DNA of 53,807 nucleotides from Burkholderiales bacterium (GCA_018781585.1 JADMJT010000044.1:1-53807); one strand, 5' to 3'; shown: positions 17,299 through 28,868, counted from the first letter of the stretch. The notes: generated from the letters alone by a model not told the origin. Program-made: numbers and translations.

Positions 17299-18762
17299 AT
17301 GAAATACACCGATTTGCGCGATTTCATCAGCCAGCTTGAAGCGCGCGGAGAGTTAAAACGCATCGCGGTCGAAATCGATCCGCATCTCGAAATGACCGAA
17401 GTGTGCGACCGCGTGCTACGCACCGGTGGTCCGGCGATCTTGTTCGAAAAGCCCAAAGGTCACAACATGCCCGTGCTGGGCAATTTGTTCGGTACGCCAA
17501 AGCGCGTGGCGATGGGCATGGGGGAAGAGGATGTCGCCAGCTTGCGCGAGGTGGGCAAGCTGCTCGCCTTTCTGAAAGAGCCGGAACCCCCCAAGGGGCT
17601 GAAAGACGCCTGGGAAAAACTGCCGCTGTACAAGCAAGTGCTCAATATGGCGCCGAAAGTGGTGTCGGAGGCAAAGTGCCAGGAAATTGTTTGGCAAGGC
17701 GATGAAGTCGATCTGGCAAAATTGCCGATTCAAACCTGCTGGCCAGGCGATGTCGCGCCCTTAATCACGTGGGGCTTGGTCGTGACCCAAGGCCCGCATA
17801 AGCCGCGGCAAAATCTGGGCATCTATCGTCAGCAGGTTATCGCTAAAAATAAAGTCATCATGCGCTGGTTGGCGCATCGCGGCGGCGCGCTGGATTTTCG
17901 CGAGTTTCAGGCCGCGCATCCCGGCGAAAACTTTCCCGTGGCAGTGGCGCTCGGCGCCGACCCGGCCACCATCTTGGGTGCGGTGACCCCGGTGCCGGAT
18001 TCCTTATCCGAATACCAATTCGCGGGCCTCTTGCGCGGCGCAAAAACCGAAGTCGTGAAATGCGTGAGTTGCGATTTGCAAGTACCCGCCTCGGCCGAGA
18101 TCGTGCTGGAAGGGTATATCGCTCCCTTTGATACCGCACTCGAAGGGCCTTATGGCGACCACACCGGCTACTACAACGAGCAGGACACTTTCCCCGTATT
18201 CACCCTCACTCATATCACGATGCGGCGCGATCCGATTTATCACAGCACCTACACCGGCAAACCACCAGACGAACCGGCGGTATTGGGCGTGGCGCTGAAC
18301 GAAGTATTCGTGCCGCTGCTGCAAAAACAATTTCCCGAGATCAGTGACTTTTATTTGCCGCCCGAAGGCTGCTCCTACCGCATGGCCGTGGTGAGCATGA
18401 AGAAGCAATACCCCGGCCACGCCAAGCGCGTGATGTTCGGCGTGTGGAGTTTCCTGCGCCAATTTATGTACACCAAATTCATTATCGTGGTGGACGACGA
18501 CGTGAACATCCGCGATTGGAAAGAAGTGATCTGGGCCCTCACCACCCGCGTCGATGCCGCACGCGACACCCTGATCGTGGAAAACACCCCCATCGACTAT
18601 CTGGATTTCGCTAGCCCGGTATCGGGACTCGGCAGCAAAATGGGCATCGACGCCACGAATAAATGGGCGGGCGAAACCACGCGCGAGTGGGGCACGCCGA
18701 TCACACGCGATGTGGAGGTGGTGGCAAGGATTGATGCGATTTGGAAGGATTTTGGGTTGTAG
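17299..18762 (+). CDS. ubiD: UbiD family decarboxylase (4-hydroxy-3-polyprenylbenzoate decarboxylase)
   Basis: A 487-residue UbiD. It decarboxylates the polyprenyl-hydroxybenzoate intermediate of ubiquinone synthesis using prenylated FMN made by UbiX. Landmarks: [22 protein letters not shown], the central [18 protein letters not shown], the E-x-P-type catalytic region ([13 protein letters not shown]) and the long C-terminal [17 protein letters not shown]. The length matches the family. GAGG precedes the start. No ubiX is in the window. Confidence 0.94.
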   Translation: MKYTDLRDFISQLEARGELKRIAVEIDPHLEMTEVCDRVLRTGGPAILFEKPKGHNMPVLGNLFGTPKRVAMGMGEEDVASLREVGKLLAFLKEPEPPKGLKDAWEKLPLYKQVLNMAPKVVSEAKCQEIVWQGDEVDLAKLPIQTCWPGDVAPLITWGLVVTQGPHKPRQNLGIYRQQVIAKNKVIMRWLAHRGGALDFREFQAAHPGENFPVAVALGADPATILGAVTPVPDSLSEYQFAGLLRGAKTEVVKCVSCDLQVPASAEIVLEGYIAPFDTALEGPYGDHTGYYNEQDTFPVFTLTHITMRRDPIYHSTYTGKPPDEPAVLGVALNEVFVPLLQKQFPEISDFYLPPEGCSYRMAVVSMKKQYPGHAKRVMFGVWSFLRQFMYTKFIIVVDDDVNIRDWKEVIWALTTRVDAARDTLIVENTPIDYLDFASPVSGLGSKMGIDATNKWAGETTREWGTPITRDVEVVARIDAIWKDFGL

Positions 18763-18998
18763 CGCGGTGCTATACGAAAGCAATAGACAGAATTTACTGA
18801 TAAGCAATGCATGTGATGGCTTAATTAAGAAGCTGACTTGGTCAAGGACGCCAGTGCCAAAAATATGTCGACAATTCTTACACTTAATTGCGTGATGCGT
18901 ACGGAAAAAGTTATTATTTTAAATAAATTCATGTGCTTGTAGCGGTGGTATAAAAAGTGCTAAACCCTTAAGGCAACTTTAACTAAGGGAGTAAGAAA

Positions 18999-19514
18999 AT
19001 GAAATTATCTACCAAGATCGCAGCTTTGCTGTTCGCCGCATGGGTGGTTCCGGCATATGCGACGGTGATCGGTAGCGCTGTTTATAGCGGCCATACCTAT
19101 TATTTGTTAGACGGCAAGACATGGTTAAACCAAGAGGCCGAAGCGGTGACTCTTGGCGGACATTTAGTCACGATCAATGATGCGGCAGAGAACACGTGGG
19201 TCTGGGATACGTTCGGCACAGTGAGAACTGGATTATTTATCGGCCTTAACGATGCCGCTACCGAGGGCGCTTTTGTGTGGCTCAGCGGGGAATCCGTCAC
19301 CTTTACGAACTGGCGAGGTGGCGAGCCAAATAACTGCTGCGGTGGCGAGGACTTTGGTGAGCTGGCTTCGGATTACATGTGGAATGACGTTGGCCCAAAC
19401 CATACATGGCAGGCTGTAGTCGAGGTAGCGCCTGTCTCAGTCCCCGAGCCTTCTAGTATGTTCCTCATGCTTGCTGCGATGGGAAGCTTGGCCGCACTCA
19501 AAAAACGGCTTTAG
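18999..19514 (+). CDS. PEP-CTERM protein with C-type lectin domain
   Basis: A 171-residue exported protein: signal peptide (1-22), C-type lectin fold (about 28-147) and a PEP-CTERM anchor. Lectin landmarks: HTYYLLDGKTWLNQEAEAV, GHLVTIND, GLNDAATEG, NWRGGEPNN (EPN-like) and WNDV. The C-terminus has VPEPSS, a hydrophobic helix and KKRL, the signal processed by exosortase. Such proteins reach the outer surface or exopolysaccharide matrix. The upstream 236 bases are AT-rich with TATAAA but no clear sigma-54 site. RBS GGGAG. No exosortase is in the window. Confidence 0.9.
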   Translation: MKLSTKIAALLFAAWVVPAYATVIGSAVYSGHTYYLLDGKTWLNQEAEAVTLGGHLVTINDAAENTWVWDTFGTVRTGLFIGLNDAATEGAFVWLSGESVTFTNWRGGEPNNCCGGEDFGELASDYMWNDVGPNHTWQAVVEVAPVSVPEPSSMFLMLAAMGSLAALKKRL

Positions 19515-19712
19515 CATCGCGTTACGTCATGACTTCCGCCTATTTGGCCTGTGCTCGGCACCAGCTCTACAGAGAGTGCACAAGTAGCCGCCGCGAGCGG
19601 TTACATGGATTGAATAGGCGGGGGAGACGCGCTTTCCAATTTTGACGCGGGATGCCAGGCGTTATCAAACCTATTTTCCGAGCGTTTCCTTAATCGTTCC
19701 TTGAGTGCTCAC

Positions 19713-21158
19713 CTAAGGCCGACTAAACACCCACTCCAGCAACGCATCCTGCACCGGACGCCCCAGTTCGGCATTCGGATGATTGATTAAACATACCACC
19801 GCCATACGCCGGCCTTGCGCATCGAATACGTAACCCGCGATAGCGCGCACTTCCTTGAGTGAGCCGGTCTTGATATGCGCGTGGCCCGAGACGTTGCCCA
19901 GGGTGAGGCGTTTTTTCATGGTGCCGTCCACCGCCACGATGGGTAGCGACGATTCGAGTTCGGCAAAGACATTTGATTGATAGGCGGCGCGCAGTAGCCA
20001 GCCCAGATGCTGGGCGCTGATGCGTTCGTTGCGCGATAGTCCTGAGCCGTTATCCAACACCAATTCCAAAAACCGCTGGCCGCGCACGCCGAGCCAATCA
20101 TTGATGGCCGCCGCGCTTTTCATCGGGGTGGCGGGTGCGCCGCGCACTTCCACGCCGAGCGTCAGAAACAAATGCCGCGCCATCACGTTGTTACTGAATT
20201 TGTTGATGTCGCGAATGACTTCAGCCAGCGCTGGCGAGTCATATTTGCCGATGCGTCGGGCCATGTCGGGGAGTGCACCTTCCACGACTACGCCTTTCCA
20301 TGAGCCGCCTAACTGTTCCCACAGTTGTTTGAACAAGGCGCCGAAGTAGGCGTTGTTGTCTTGCAGGATAAGATTCATGGCGCGGTCTTCACAGGTGCTG
20401 GAAAAGCTGCCGCTGAAAACGTAGGTGGGGGGCGTGCTGTCACGGCTGATTTGATATTGCAATTTTTCGCGCCAGTCACCGCAGTTGCCATTTGACCCGC
20501 GCACCTGGTTCACGATGCGCGCACCATTGATCTCTGGATCGAGCACGATACGCGGCGGTTTGCCTTCTGCGTCAGGCAGGAAACGCACACGATGCGCGCG
20601 GAAATTTACCAACAGCGCATCCGGCGCGGCGTTATAGGGTTTGTAGGGCTCGTTATCAAAGGCGCCGGGGTCTTCCTTGGGCACGTCGAAATAAGTGCGA
20701 TCTAAAATCAGATTGCCCTTGATCTCCTTCAACCCCTTTTGCCGCAGATCGCGCAGCAGGAGCCAGAACGCTTCCAGCGTGATCTTTGGGTCGCCATAGC
20801 CCTTGAAAATCAAGTCGCCCTTGAGCCGCTCGCCCTTGCTCGCGCCGTTGGTGTATACCTCGGTTTTCCATTGATAAGCGGGGCCGAGCACTTCGAGCGC
20901 GGCATAGGTGGTGAGGAGTTTCATCACCGAAGCGGGGTTCATCGCACGCTGTTCGTTGAGCGTGAGCACGGGCATGGTTTGGCTCAGGTCTTGCACGTGG
21001 AGCGCGATGGCCGATTCGGGGATTTGGGCCTGCTTCAGCGCCTGGGCGATGGTAGCGGGAAGCTCTGCGGCGAGACCCATTGCGGCATACACATAGAACA
21101 GGATGAGCGCGCCGCAGCGCGTCAGAAGGCTAACGGTGTTGTGTGAGGTCTTGTACAT
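19713..21158 (-). CDS. dacB: D-alanyl-D-alanine carboxypeptidase/endopeptidase (class C PBP4)
   Basis: A 481-residue penicillin-binding protein with a signal peptide. Catalytic motifs: SVMK (Ser77, Lys80 in [11 protein letters not shown]), SNN in [10 protein letters not shown], and KTG in [10 protein letters not shown]. It trims peptidoglycan stem peptides and cross-links in the periplasm. The start at 21158 is preferred; the longer frame to 21260 reads antisense-like sequence inside the upstream gene. It overlaps the epimerase gene by 29 bases, so the three genes tviB-like, tviC-like and dacB form one operon. Confidence 0.92.
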   Translation of the reverse strand: MYKTSHNTVSLLTRCGALILFYVYAAMGLAAELPATIAQALKQAQIPESAIALHVQDLSQTMPVLTLNEQRAMNPASVMKLLTTYAALEVLGPAYQWKTEVYTNGASKGERLKGDLIFKGYGDPKITLEAFWLLLRDLRQKGLKEIKGNLILDRTYFDVPKEDPGAFDNEPYKPYNAAPDALLVNFRAHRVRFLPDAEGKPPRIVLDPEINGARIVNQVRGSNGNCGDWREKLQYQISRDSTPPTYVFSGSFSSTCEDRAMNLILQDNNAYFGALFKQLWEQLGGSWKGVVVEGALPDMARRIGKYDSPALAEVIRDINKFSNNVMARHLFLTLGVEVRGAPATPMKSAAAINDWLGVRGQRFLELVLDNGSGLSRNERISAQHLGWLLRAAYQSNVFAELESSLPIVAVDGTMKKRLTLGNVSGHAHIKTGSLKEVRAIAGYVFDAQGRRMAVVCLINHPNAELGRPVQDALLEWVFSRP

Positions 21159-22167
21159 ACCAATCCATCGCGACTTTGAGTCCTTCACGGATGGTATGCG
21201 TTGGCTGGTAATGCAGCAAGTTCTTGGCCTTGCTGATATCCGCGAGCGAGTGCAGCACATCGCCGGCGCGGAAATCCCGATACACCGGTTTGTAATCGGT
21301 CAAATAAGGAAAGCGCGGCGCCAACTCGGCACGGAGTGATTCGAATAACTGATTGAGCGAGGTGCGTTCGCCCACCGCGACGTTGTAGACCTGATTGCGT
21401 GCCGCAGGATCCGTACTTACAGCGGCGAGCAGATTCGCTTGTACGGTATTGTCGATATAGCAAAAGTCACGGCTGGTTTCGCCATCACCGTTGATATACA
21501 CCGGCTCGTGCTTGATCATGGAAGCGATCCATTTCGGAATCACCGCCGCGTAAGCACCGTCCGGATCTTGGCGCTGGCCGAAGATATTGAAGTAGCGCAG
21601 CCCGATGGTGGTGAAGCCATAGCAGCGCGCGAACACATCGCCATACAGTTCGTTTACATACTTGGTGACGGCATAGGGCGAGAGCGGGCCGCCGATTTGG
21701 TCTTCCACTTTCGGCAAGCCGGGATGATCGCCATACGTGGAACTGGAGGCCGCGTACACAAAGGCTTTCACGCCTGCATCGCGCGCCGCCACCAGCATGT
21801 GCAAAAAGCCAGTGATGTTGCTGCTGTTGGTGAGAATAGGGTCTTCGATCGAGCGCGGCACGGAACCCAGCGCGGCTTGGTGCAAGACATAGTCGACACC
21901 GGCGCAAGCTTGACGGCAGATATCGAGCCCGCAAATATCGCCACGGATCATTTGAAAGCGGCCCCATTGCGTGGGTGTGACGAGTTGCTGCACCTGATCC
22001 AGGTTATGCGGGTGGCCGGTGGAGAAATTATCCAAGCCTACGACGCGTTGATCGAGCTTGAGCAGTGTCTCCAATAAATTGGAGCCGATGAAACCGGCTA
22101 CGCCGGTGACTAGCCAAGTGCGCGGGGATGCGCTCAAAGTTTTTTGTAGTGACTGGTAAGTGCTCAA
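21130..22167 (-). CDS. UDP-N-acetylglucosamine 4-epimerase, TviC/WbpP type
   Basis: A 345-residue extended short-chain dehydrogenase/reductase. It has [11 protein letters not shown] (NAD binding), the catalytic YAVTKYV (Y-x3-K) and SVPRSIEDP, typical of WbpP/TviC. These interconvert UDP-GlcNAc/UDP-GalNAc or the uronic acid forms. With the adjacent 6-dehydrogenase it makes UDP-N-acetylgalactosaminuronic acid for a surface polysaccharide. The downstream dacB overlaps it by 29 bases. No glycosyltransferase or Wzx/Wzy is in the window. Confidence 0.9.
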   Translation of the reverse strand: MSTYQSLQKTLSASPRTWLVTGVAGFIGSNLLETLLKLDQRVVGLDNFSTGHPHNLDQVQQLVTPTQWGRFQMIRGDICGLDICRQACAGVDYVLHQAALGSVPRSIEDPILTNSSNITGFLHMLVAARDAGVKAFVYAASSSTYGDHPGLPKVEDQIGGPLSPYAVTKYVNELYGDVFARCYGFTTIGLRYFNIFGQRQDPDGAYAAVIPKWIASMIKHEPVYINGDGETSRDFCYIDNTVQANLLAAVSTDPAARNQVYNVAVGERTSLNQLFESLRAELAPRFPYLTDYKPVYRDFRAGDVLHSLADISKAKNLLHYQPTHTIREGLKVAMDWYVQDLTQHR

Positions 22168-22195
22168 ACGGCTCGCTCCAATAATTGCGTGGATT

Positions 22196-22220
22196 TGCCG
22201 GCAGGGATGCCGGCGCTACA
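22196..22220. repeat. GCCGGC palindrome family, copy 2
   Basis: GCCGGC (22197-22202), AGGGAT, GCCGGC (22209-22214) and GCTACA, between the dehydrogenase and the epimerase genes. The flanks TTGCCGGC and GCCGGCGCTA are shared with 6188-6210 and 26415-26438. Confidence 0.6.
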
Positions 22221-22222
22221 GA

Positions 22223-23503
22223 TTACAAGCGCCAAAGCGTAATGCCGGCCGCTGCAACGGTCTTCGGATCGAAGATCGCTTTCACATCGACCAATACGCC
22301 CTTGCCGGCGAATTTGCTTTGATATTCGGCGAGCGGTTTGGCGACAAATTCCTGGTGCGATACCGCGACCACGATCGCATCCGACTTTGGCAATTTATCC
22401 CACGGCTCAAGGGTGATGCCGTACTCGTGCAAGGCTTCTTGCTGATCTGGTACGGGATCGTGCACATGCACTTCGATGCCATAGCTGATCAGCTCGTGAA
22501 TTACGTCGATCACACGTGAGTTGCGCAAATCGGGGCAGTTTTCTTTGAAGGTGAGTCCCAGCACGCTGACTTTCGCGCCTTTGACTTGGTTGCCGGCGGC
22601 GATCATATTTTTGACCGTTTGCTCGGCAATGAATTTACCCATGCCATCATTGATGCGCCGACCGGCCAAAATCACTTGCGGGTGATAGCCCAGCATGTCG
22701 GCTTTATGCGTCAGATAATACGGATCAACACCGATGCAATGCCCCCCCACCAGACCGGGACGAAACGGCAAGAAGTTCCACTTGGTGCCGGCGGCTTGCA
22801 GCACTTCCAGCGTGTCGATGCCGATTTTGTGGAAAATCAGCGAGAGTTCGTTCATCAGTGCGATGTTCAAATCGCGCTGGGTGTTCTCGATCACTTTGGC
22901 GGCTTCCGCCACTTTAATATTGGATGCACGGTGCACGCCGGCAGTGATGATCGATTCATATAACTTGGCGACTTTGTCCAGCGTATCGGCGTCATCGCCC
23001 GAGACCACTTTGAGAATCTTGGTCAGGGTGTGCTCTTTGTCGCCCGGATTGATACGCTCGGGCGAGTAGCCGACGTGGAAATCTTGCTTCCACTTCAGGC
23101 CGGAATGTTTCTCCAGAATCGGGATGCAGACTTCTTCGGTCGCACCGGGGTAAACCGTGGATTCGTACACGACGATCGCGCCTTTTTTCAAATGCTTGCC
23201 GACGCTGGTGCTGGATCCGATCAGGGGGCCGAAATCCGGCTGATGTGCCTCGTCCACCGGGGTGGGGACGGCCACAATGATGTAATCGCAATTTTTGAGT
23301 TCAGCGGGGTCGGTGGTGACGGTGAGTTGGGTGGCCGCTTTCAGGTCTTCACTCGTCACCTCGCCGGTTGGGTCGCAAAAACGTTTATAGCTCTCGACTT
23401 TTTCGGCTGATAGGTCAAAGCCTATGGTTTGGCGTTTCTTGCCGAATTCCATCGCCAGCGGCAGACCCACATAGCCCAACCCTACTACTCCCACGATACT
23501 CAT
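22223..23503 (-). CDS. UDP-N-acetylglucosamine 6-dehydrogenase, TviB/WbpO type
   Basis: A 426-residue nucleotide-sugar dehydrogenase. Landmarks: GVVGLGYVGLPLAMEFGKK (NAD binding), the catalytic cysteine region PGLVGGHCIGVDPYY and LGLTFKENCPDLRNS. It oxidises UDP-GlcNAc or UDP-GalNAc to the uronic acid. It is first in the operon with the epimerase and dacB; RBS AGAGGA lies 8 bases upstream. The spacing to the epimerase is 55 bases and holds a palindromic repeat. Confidence 0.92.
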   Translation of the reverse strand: MSIVGVVGLGYVGLPLAMEFGKKRQTIGFDLSAEKVESYKRFCDPTGEVTSEDLKAATQLTVTTDPAELKNCDYIIVAVPTPVDEAHQPDFGPLIGSSTSVGKHLKKGAIVVYESTVYPGATEEVCIPILEKHSGLKWKQDFHVGYSPERINPGDKEHTLTKILKVVSGDDADTLDKVAKLYESIITAGVHRASNIKVAEAAKVIENTQRDLNIALMNELSLIFHKIGIDTLEVLQAAGTKWNFLPFRPGLVGGHCIGVDPYYLTHKADMLGYHPQVILAGRRINDGMGKFIAEQTVKNMIAAGNQVKGAKVSVLGLTFKENCPDLRNSRVIDVIHELISYGIEVHVHDPVPDQQEALHEYGITLEPWDKLPKSDAIVVAVSHQEFVAKPLAEYQSKFAGKGVLVDVKAIFDPKTVAAAGITLWRL

Positions 23504-23585
23504 GTTGAAAATTCCTCTTATTGATTGATTTTTTGGCGTATTTTACCGGATACCGGTGACGCCTGTAAGTGGCTACGGAGTTACG

Positions 23586-23591
23586 TATAAT
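23586..23591 (+). promoter_or_regulatory. candidate -10 box of the trypsin-like protease gene
   Basis: TATAAT lies 32 bases before the protease start. No clear -35 is at the expected spacing, so this is only a possible promoter. Confidence 0.35.
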
Positions 23592-23623
23592 GAATCATAC
23601 AGATGATGGAGGCATGACAAATC

Positions 23624-24397
23624 ATGATGATACGTAATCGTCTCATTTTTACCGCTGTTGTTAGCGTCCTAGTGTTTGCAGTTTCCGTGCCAGCCCGCGC
23701 CGATTTGCCTCAGACCTTAGTGAAGGTAAAGCCGTCCGTTGTCGGGGTGGGCAGCATCCAGCCGACACGCAACCCAGCACGTATATTTTATGGCACGGGG
23801 TTTGTGGTGGGGGATGGTTTGACGGTCGTGACTAACGTGCATGTACTGCCGCCGGTATTGGAAACGGAACAACTTGAACAATTGGTGGTGCTCTCAGGCG
23901 ATGCGCGCAATCCGGTGATGCGCGAGGCCAAAACCATCGCGATTGATCGGGAGCATGACGTTGCGGTGTTACGCATCAAAGGTGATCCTTTGCCCGCACT
24001 TACCTTGGGTGATTCGAATGCGATGCGTGAAGGTTCGACCGTGGCATTCACCGGATTCCCCCTGGGCATGCTGCTTGGCTTGTATCCTGCCACGCACCGC
24101 GGGGTGGTGGCGGCGATCACGCCTTATGTCGTTCCCACCGCCAATTCGCGCCAACTGGAAGTCAAAACCATTAAGCGTTTGGGGCGCCCGTTCAATGTGT
24201 TTCAACTTGATGCCATTGCCTATCCCGGCAACAGCGGCAGCCCGATGTACGATCCGGAAACGGGCGTGGTGTATGGCGTGCTCAATAGCGTGTTCGTGAA
24301 AGAGTCGAAAGAAAACCTGCTCAAGCAACCTTCCGGCATCAGTTATGTGATTCCCAGTAACCATATTCGGGAATTGCTCGCGCGCCCCCCGCAATAG
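23624..24397 (+). CDS. exported trypsin-like serine protease (S1C type)
   Basis: A 257-residue protein with a signal peptide (about 1-26). The catalytic triad is complete: His in TNVHV, Asp in EHDVAVLRI and Ser in YPGNSGSPMYD. It resembles the protease domain of HtrA/DegP but has no PDZ domain. It probably cleaves exported or damaged proteins. GGAGG lies upstream. It ends 4 bases before the convergent bioA stop. The ATG-ATG start leaves two choices (23624 or 23627). Confidence 0.87.
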   Translation: MMIRNRLIFTAVVSVLVFAVSVPARADLPQTLVKVKPSVVGVGSIQPTRNPARIFYGTGFVVGDGLTVVTNVHVLPPVLETEQLEQLVVLSGDARNPVMREAKTIAIDREHDVAVLRIKGDPLPALTLGDSNAMREGSTVAFTGFPLGMLLGLYPATHRGVVAAITPYVVPTANSRQLEVKTIKRLGRPFNVFQLDAIAYPGNSGSPMYDPETGVVYGVLNSVFVKESKENLLKQPSGISYVIPSNHIRELLARPPQ

Positions 24398-24401
24398 TCG
24401 T

Positions 24402-25712
24402 CTAGGTCGCGTCCAGGCACGCCAGTGTGCCTTGGATCAACAGCGCCATTTCTTCCATTTCCATTACATACGGCGGCATGAAGTACACCGTGTTGCCGAT
24501 TGGGCGCAATAGCAGGCCGCGCTGCAAGGCGGCTTGATAAAAATCTTGGCTGAAATTCGCCCCGGCGTCCGCTACATCGAATGCCCAAATCATGCCCAGA
24601 TGGCGGAAACGATGCACCCGGAGATGATCGCGCAGCGGCTGCATGGCTTGGGTAAATTGCGCGGCTTTGACGCAGTTGGTTGCGATCACGTCGTCTTGCG
24701 CGAAAATATCCAGCGTCGCCAAGGCCGCGCGGCAGGCCAGCGGATTACCGGTGTAGGAGTGCGAGTGTAGAAAACCGCGCGCCACCTCATCATGATAAAA
24801 GGCTTGGTAAATCGCATCGCTCGTCATCACGACTGAGAGCGGCAGATATCCCCCGGTTAGCCCTTTAGATAAGCATAGAAAATCGGGTGTGATGGCGGCC
24901 TGTTCACAGGCGAACATCGTGCCCGTCCGCCCAAAACCCACCGCGATTTCATCCGCGATTAAATGCACGCCGAACTGGTTGCACAATTCGCGCGCACGTT
25001 TCAAATAAATCGGGTGATGCAGCGCCATGCCCCCGGCGCATTGCACCAGCGGCTCGACGATCAGCGCGGCGGTGGTGGCGTGATGTTGTTCAAGGTATTG
25101 CGCTAAGGCTTCGGCACAGCGCAGCGCATAGGCCTCCGCAGATTCACCGGGTTCAGCCAGACGCGCATCGGGCGAGGGCGTTTGATAGGTCTGGCGCAGC
25201 AGCGGCGCGTAGGTGTCTTTGAACAGCGCCACATCCGTCACCGAGAGGGCGCCCAGAGTTTCGCCGTGATAGCCGTTGGCAATACTCACGAAGCCGATTT
25301 TGTGAGACTGCCCACTGTTGCGCCAAAAATGAAAGCTCATTTTTAATGCAATCTCAATCGCGGAAGCGCCGTCGGAGCCGTAGAAACAATGCCCTAAATT
25401 TCCCGGCGCGAGCTGGGCGAGCCGCTCCGATAGCTCGATCACCGGCGCGTGGGTGAAGCCGGCGAGCATGACGTGTTCGAGTTTTTCCAGTTGATCCTTG
25501 AGCGCCGCATTGATGCGCGGGTTAGCGTGGCCGAATAGATTCACCCACCACGAGCTGATCGCGTCGAGATAGCCCTGGCCTTCGAAGTCGTACAGCCACA
25601 CGCCTTGGCCATGACTGATCGGAATGAGCGGCAGCCGCTCGTGCTGTTTCATCTGGGTGCAGGGGTGCCAGACGGCTTTGCTACTGCGGTTTAAATAGTC
25701 GGTATTCTTCAT
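24402..25712 (-). CDS. bioA: adenosylmethionine-8-amino-7-oxononanoate aminotransferase
   Basis: A 436-residue class III, PLP-dependent aminotransferase for biotin synthesis. BioA motifs: VWHPCTQMKQHE at the N-terminus, SSWWVNLFGHANP, FYGSDGASAIEIALKM, DEIAVGFGRTGTMFA and the PLP lysine in LCLSKGLTGG. It converts KAPA to DAPA with S-adenosylmethionine as amino donor. No other bio gene is near, so it is a single-gene unit. Confidence 0.95.
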   Translation of the reverse strand: MKNTDYLNRSSKAVWHPCTQMKQHERLPLIPISHGQGVWLYDFEGQGYLDAISSWWVNLFGHANPRINAALKDQLEKLEHVMLAGFTHAPVIELSERLAQLAPGNLGHCFYGSDGASAIEIALKMSFHFWRNSGQSHKIGFVSIANGYHGETLGALSVTDVALFKDTYAPLLRQTYQTPSPDARLAEPGESAEAYALRCAEALAQYLEQHHATTAALIVEPLVQCAGGMALHHPIYLKRARELCNQFGVHLIADEIAVGFGRTGTMFACEQAAITPDFLCLSKGLTGGYLPLSVVMTSDAIYQAFYHDEVARGFLHSHSYTGNPLACRAALATLDIFAQDDVIATNCVKAAQFTQAMQPLRDHLRVHRFRHLGMIWAFDVADAGANFSQDFYQAALQRGLLLRPIGNTVYFMPPYVMEMEEMALLIQGTLACLDAT

Positions 25713-25837
25713 GAGAGCGCGCTATTCTAGCGGGAGACTGTTGAGCTTGGCGCGGGCCAAGGCTAATATCGCATTTTACGGGGTAAATCCCCTTTCCCGC
25801 TGCGGGTGGGCGCGGGTCAAGTAGAAGGATGAACGCA

Positions 25838-26431
25838 ATGCAACGACAAATTCTCGCGCTGGATATGGCCGGCACGCCGCGCAAGTGGGTGAGCGCGGAG
25901 AATGCCGTTGCCTATTACGCCAAGGGGGTGGTGGCGTATGAGTTTGGTGCGGCGGAGATGATTTTTCACGGCGGCTGGCAGCGCAACGGCGTGCGCTCCT
26001 GTATTCGTGTGAGCAATATTGTGGCGGTGCGCGGCCCGGAATTTATTACGCGCGACTATAGCCGCACGCCGCTCTTGTCCAGCGATAAGCTCTATACGCG
26101 TGATCGGCATTTGTGCGCTTATTGCGGCGAGCAATATCGCGAGCGCGATTTGTCGCGTGACCATGTGATTCCCGTAGCGCGCGGTGGCCGTGATACCTGG
26201 ATGAATCTGGTGACGGCCTGCCGTGCGTGCAATGTGCGCAAGGCCAATCGCACCCCCGAGCAAGCCCATATGCCGCTGCTCTATTTGCCCTATATCCCCT
26301 CACGCTGGGAAGATTTCATTTTGGTCAACCGCCACATCCTCGCCGACCAAATGGAGTATTTGCTGGCCAAAGTCCCCAGTACTAGCCGGCTGCGCGCCGA
26401 TCTGGCTATCAATGGTAGCGCCGGCTTCTAG
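25838..26431 (+). CDS. HNH endonuclease family protein
   Basis: A 197-residue standalone HNH protein. The nuclease core is at about 88-145: CAYCGEQYRERDLSRDHVIPVARGG, WMNLVTACRACNVRKANR (a C-x2-C pair on each side, HNH core DHVIP and NLV). Its role is unknown; chromosomal copies like this are not linked to mobile elements here. The start at 25838 is chosen because AGAAGG lies 9 bases upstream; 25829 is possible. The last residues and stop fall in a GCCGGC palindrome, so the C-terminus may have been altered by that repeat. Confidence 0.85.
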   Translation: MQRQILALDMAGTPRKWVSAENAVAYYAKGVVAYEFGAAEMIFHGGWQRNGVRSCIRVSNIVAVRGPEFITRDYSRTPLLSSDKLYTRDRHLCAYCGEQYRERDLSRDHVIPVARGGRDTWMNLVTACRACNVRKANRTPEQAHMPLLYLPYIPSRWEDFILVNRHILADQMEYLLAKVPSTSRLRADLAINGSAGF

Positions 26432-26438
26432 CCGGCAA
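26415..26438. repeat. GCCGGC palindrome family, copy 3, supplying the HNH stop codon
   Basis: GCCGGC (26420-26425), TTCTA, GCCGGC (26431-26436). The HNH stop TAG is at 26429-26431. It matches the other copies in reverse orientation. Confidence 0.65.
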
Positions 26439-26561
26439 GGATCCCCTGCTACAGGGCTCCGGCGCATGCCGTGCGCATGGAGAGAATGCCGCGCCAATAC
26501 TTCAACTTATTGTTTTGTAATATTTAATTAGTATAAGCCACGAACTATTTTTCGCTTATCC

Positions 26562-26591
26562 CTTGAAATCAACGTAGGAAGCCCCTATCAT
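26562..26591 (+). promoter_or_regulatory. overlapping heat-shock-type and sigma-70-type promoters of groESL
   Basis: CTTGAAA (26562-26568), 13 bases, then CCCCTATCA resembles the sigma-32 consensus. The same bases give TTGAAA (26563-26568), 17 bases, TATCAT (26586-26591), a sigma-70 form. The CIRCE operator starts at the end of the -10 element. Confidence 0.75.
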
Positions 26592-26617
26592 TAGCACTCA
26601 AGAAGCGCGAGTGCTAA
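26591..26617 (+). promoter_or_regulatory. CIRCE operator (HrcA site)
   Basis: TTAGCACTC, 9 bases, GAGTGCTAA: a perfect match to the CIRCE inverted repeat bound by the HrcA repressor. It overlaps the start of the groESL transcript. Confidence 0.97.
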
Positions 26618-26731
26618 CACACCGCGTTTTTCTTTTAAACCGGGTGAAATTCGGGGCTATCAGCCGCGACCATCCTTCCCATTTTTAAAACTGCTTTATT
26701 TCAATTAGAGCTAATCAGGAGATCAAAGAGA

Positions 26732-27022
26732 ATGAAAATTCGTCCCCTGCATGACCGCGTCATCGTCAAGCGTGTAGAAGAGGAGCGTAAGACTGCTTCC
26801 GGCATCGTTATCCCCGACAGTGCAACCGAAAAGCCGGATCAAGGCGAAGTCAAATCCGTCGGCCCGGGCAAAAAAGATGAAAACGGCAAAGTGATCGCGA
26901 TGGATCTGAAAGTCGGCGACCGCGTGTTGTTCGGCAAATATTCTGGCCAAACCGTCAAGGTAGACGGCGAAGAGCTGCTCGTGATGCGCGAAGAAGACAT
27001 CATGGGCGTAGTCGAAGCCTAA
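26732..27022 (+). CDS. groES: co-chaperonin GroES
   Basis: A 96-residue Gro[16 protein letters not shown], the mobile loop [15 protein letters not shown] and the C-terminal [14 protein letters not shown]. Seven copies cap GroEL during ATP-driven folding. RBS AGGAG precedes the start, and groEL follows 42 bases later. Controlled by CIRCE and the dual promoter. Confidence 0.98.
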   Translation: MKIRPLHDRVIVKRVEEERKTASGIVIPDSATEKPDQGEVKSVGPGKKDENGKVIAMDLKVGDRVLFGKYSGQTVKVDGEELLVMREEDIMGVVEA

Positions 27023-27061
27023 GCCCCTTTTAAGAATCGCAACGTTAAAGATTAGGAGTAA

Positions 27062-28720
<1,659 letters not shown>

Positions 28721-28748
28721 GTCGTTTTACCCGCGTAACACCCCCGGC

Positions 28749-28780
28749 AAAAAGCCTCGCGTAAGCGGGGCTTTTTGCTT
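28749..28780 (+). terminator. intrinsic terminator after groEL
   Basis: AAAAAGCCTCGC and GCGGGGCTTTTT form a hairpin with a GTAA loop and a T-run, 28 bases after the groEL stop. Confidence 0.9.
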
Positions 28781-28868
28781 TTTGTAGGAATGTCCTTGCT
28801 CTCCTGACGTGGCACCTATTGGCGTTAGAGGCTAGGATGGGATTAGGCATTCCGATTCGCATGGACCC

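Noticed and set aside
18004-18807. A 267-residue reverse-strand frame across ubiD
   Set aside because: It mirrors the codons of ubiD and has no start signal or family.
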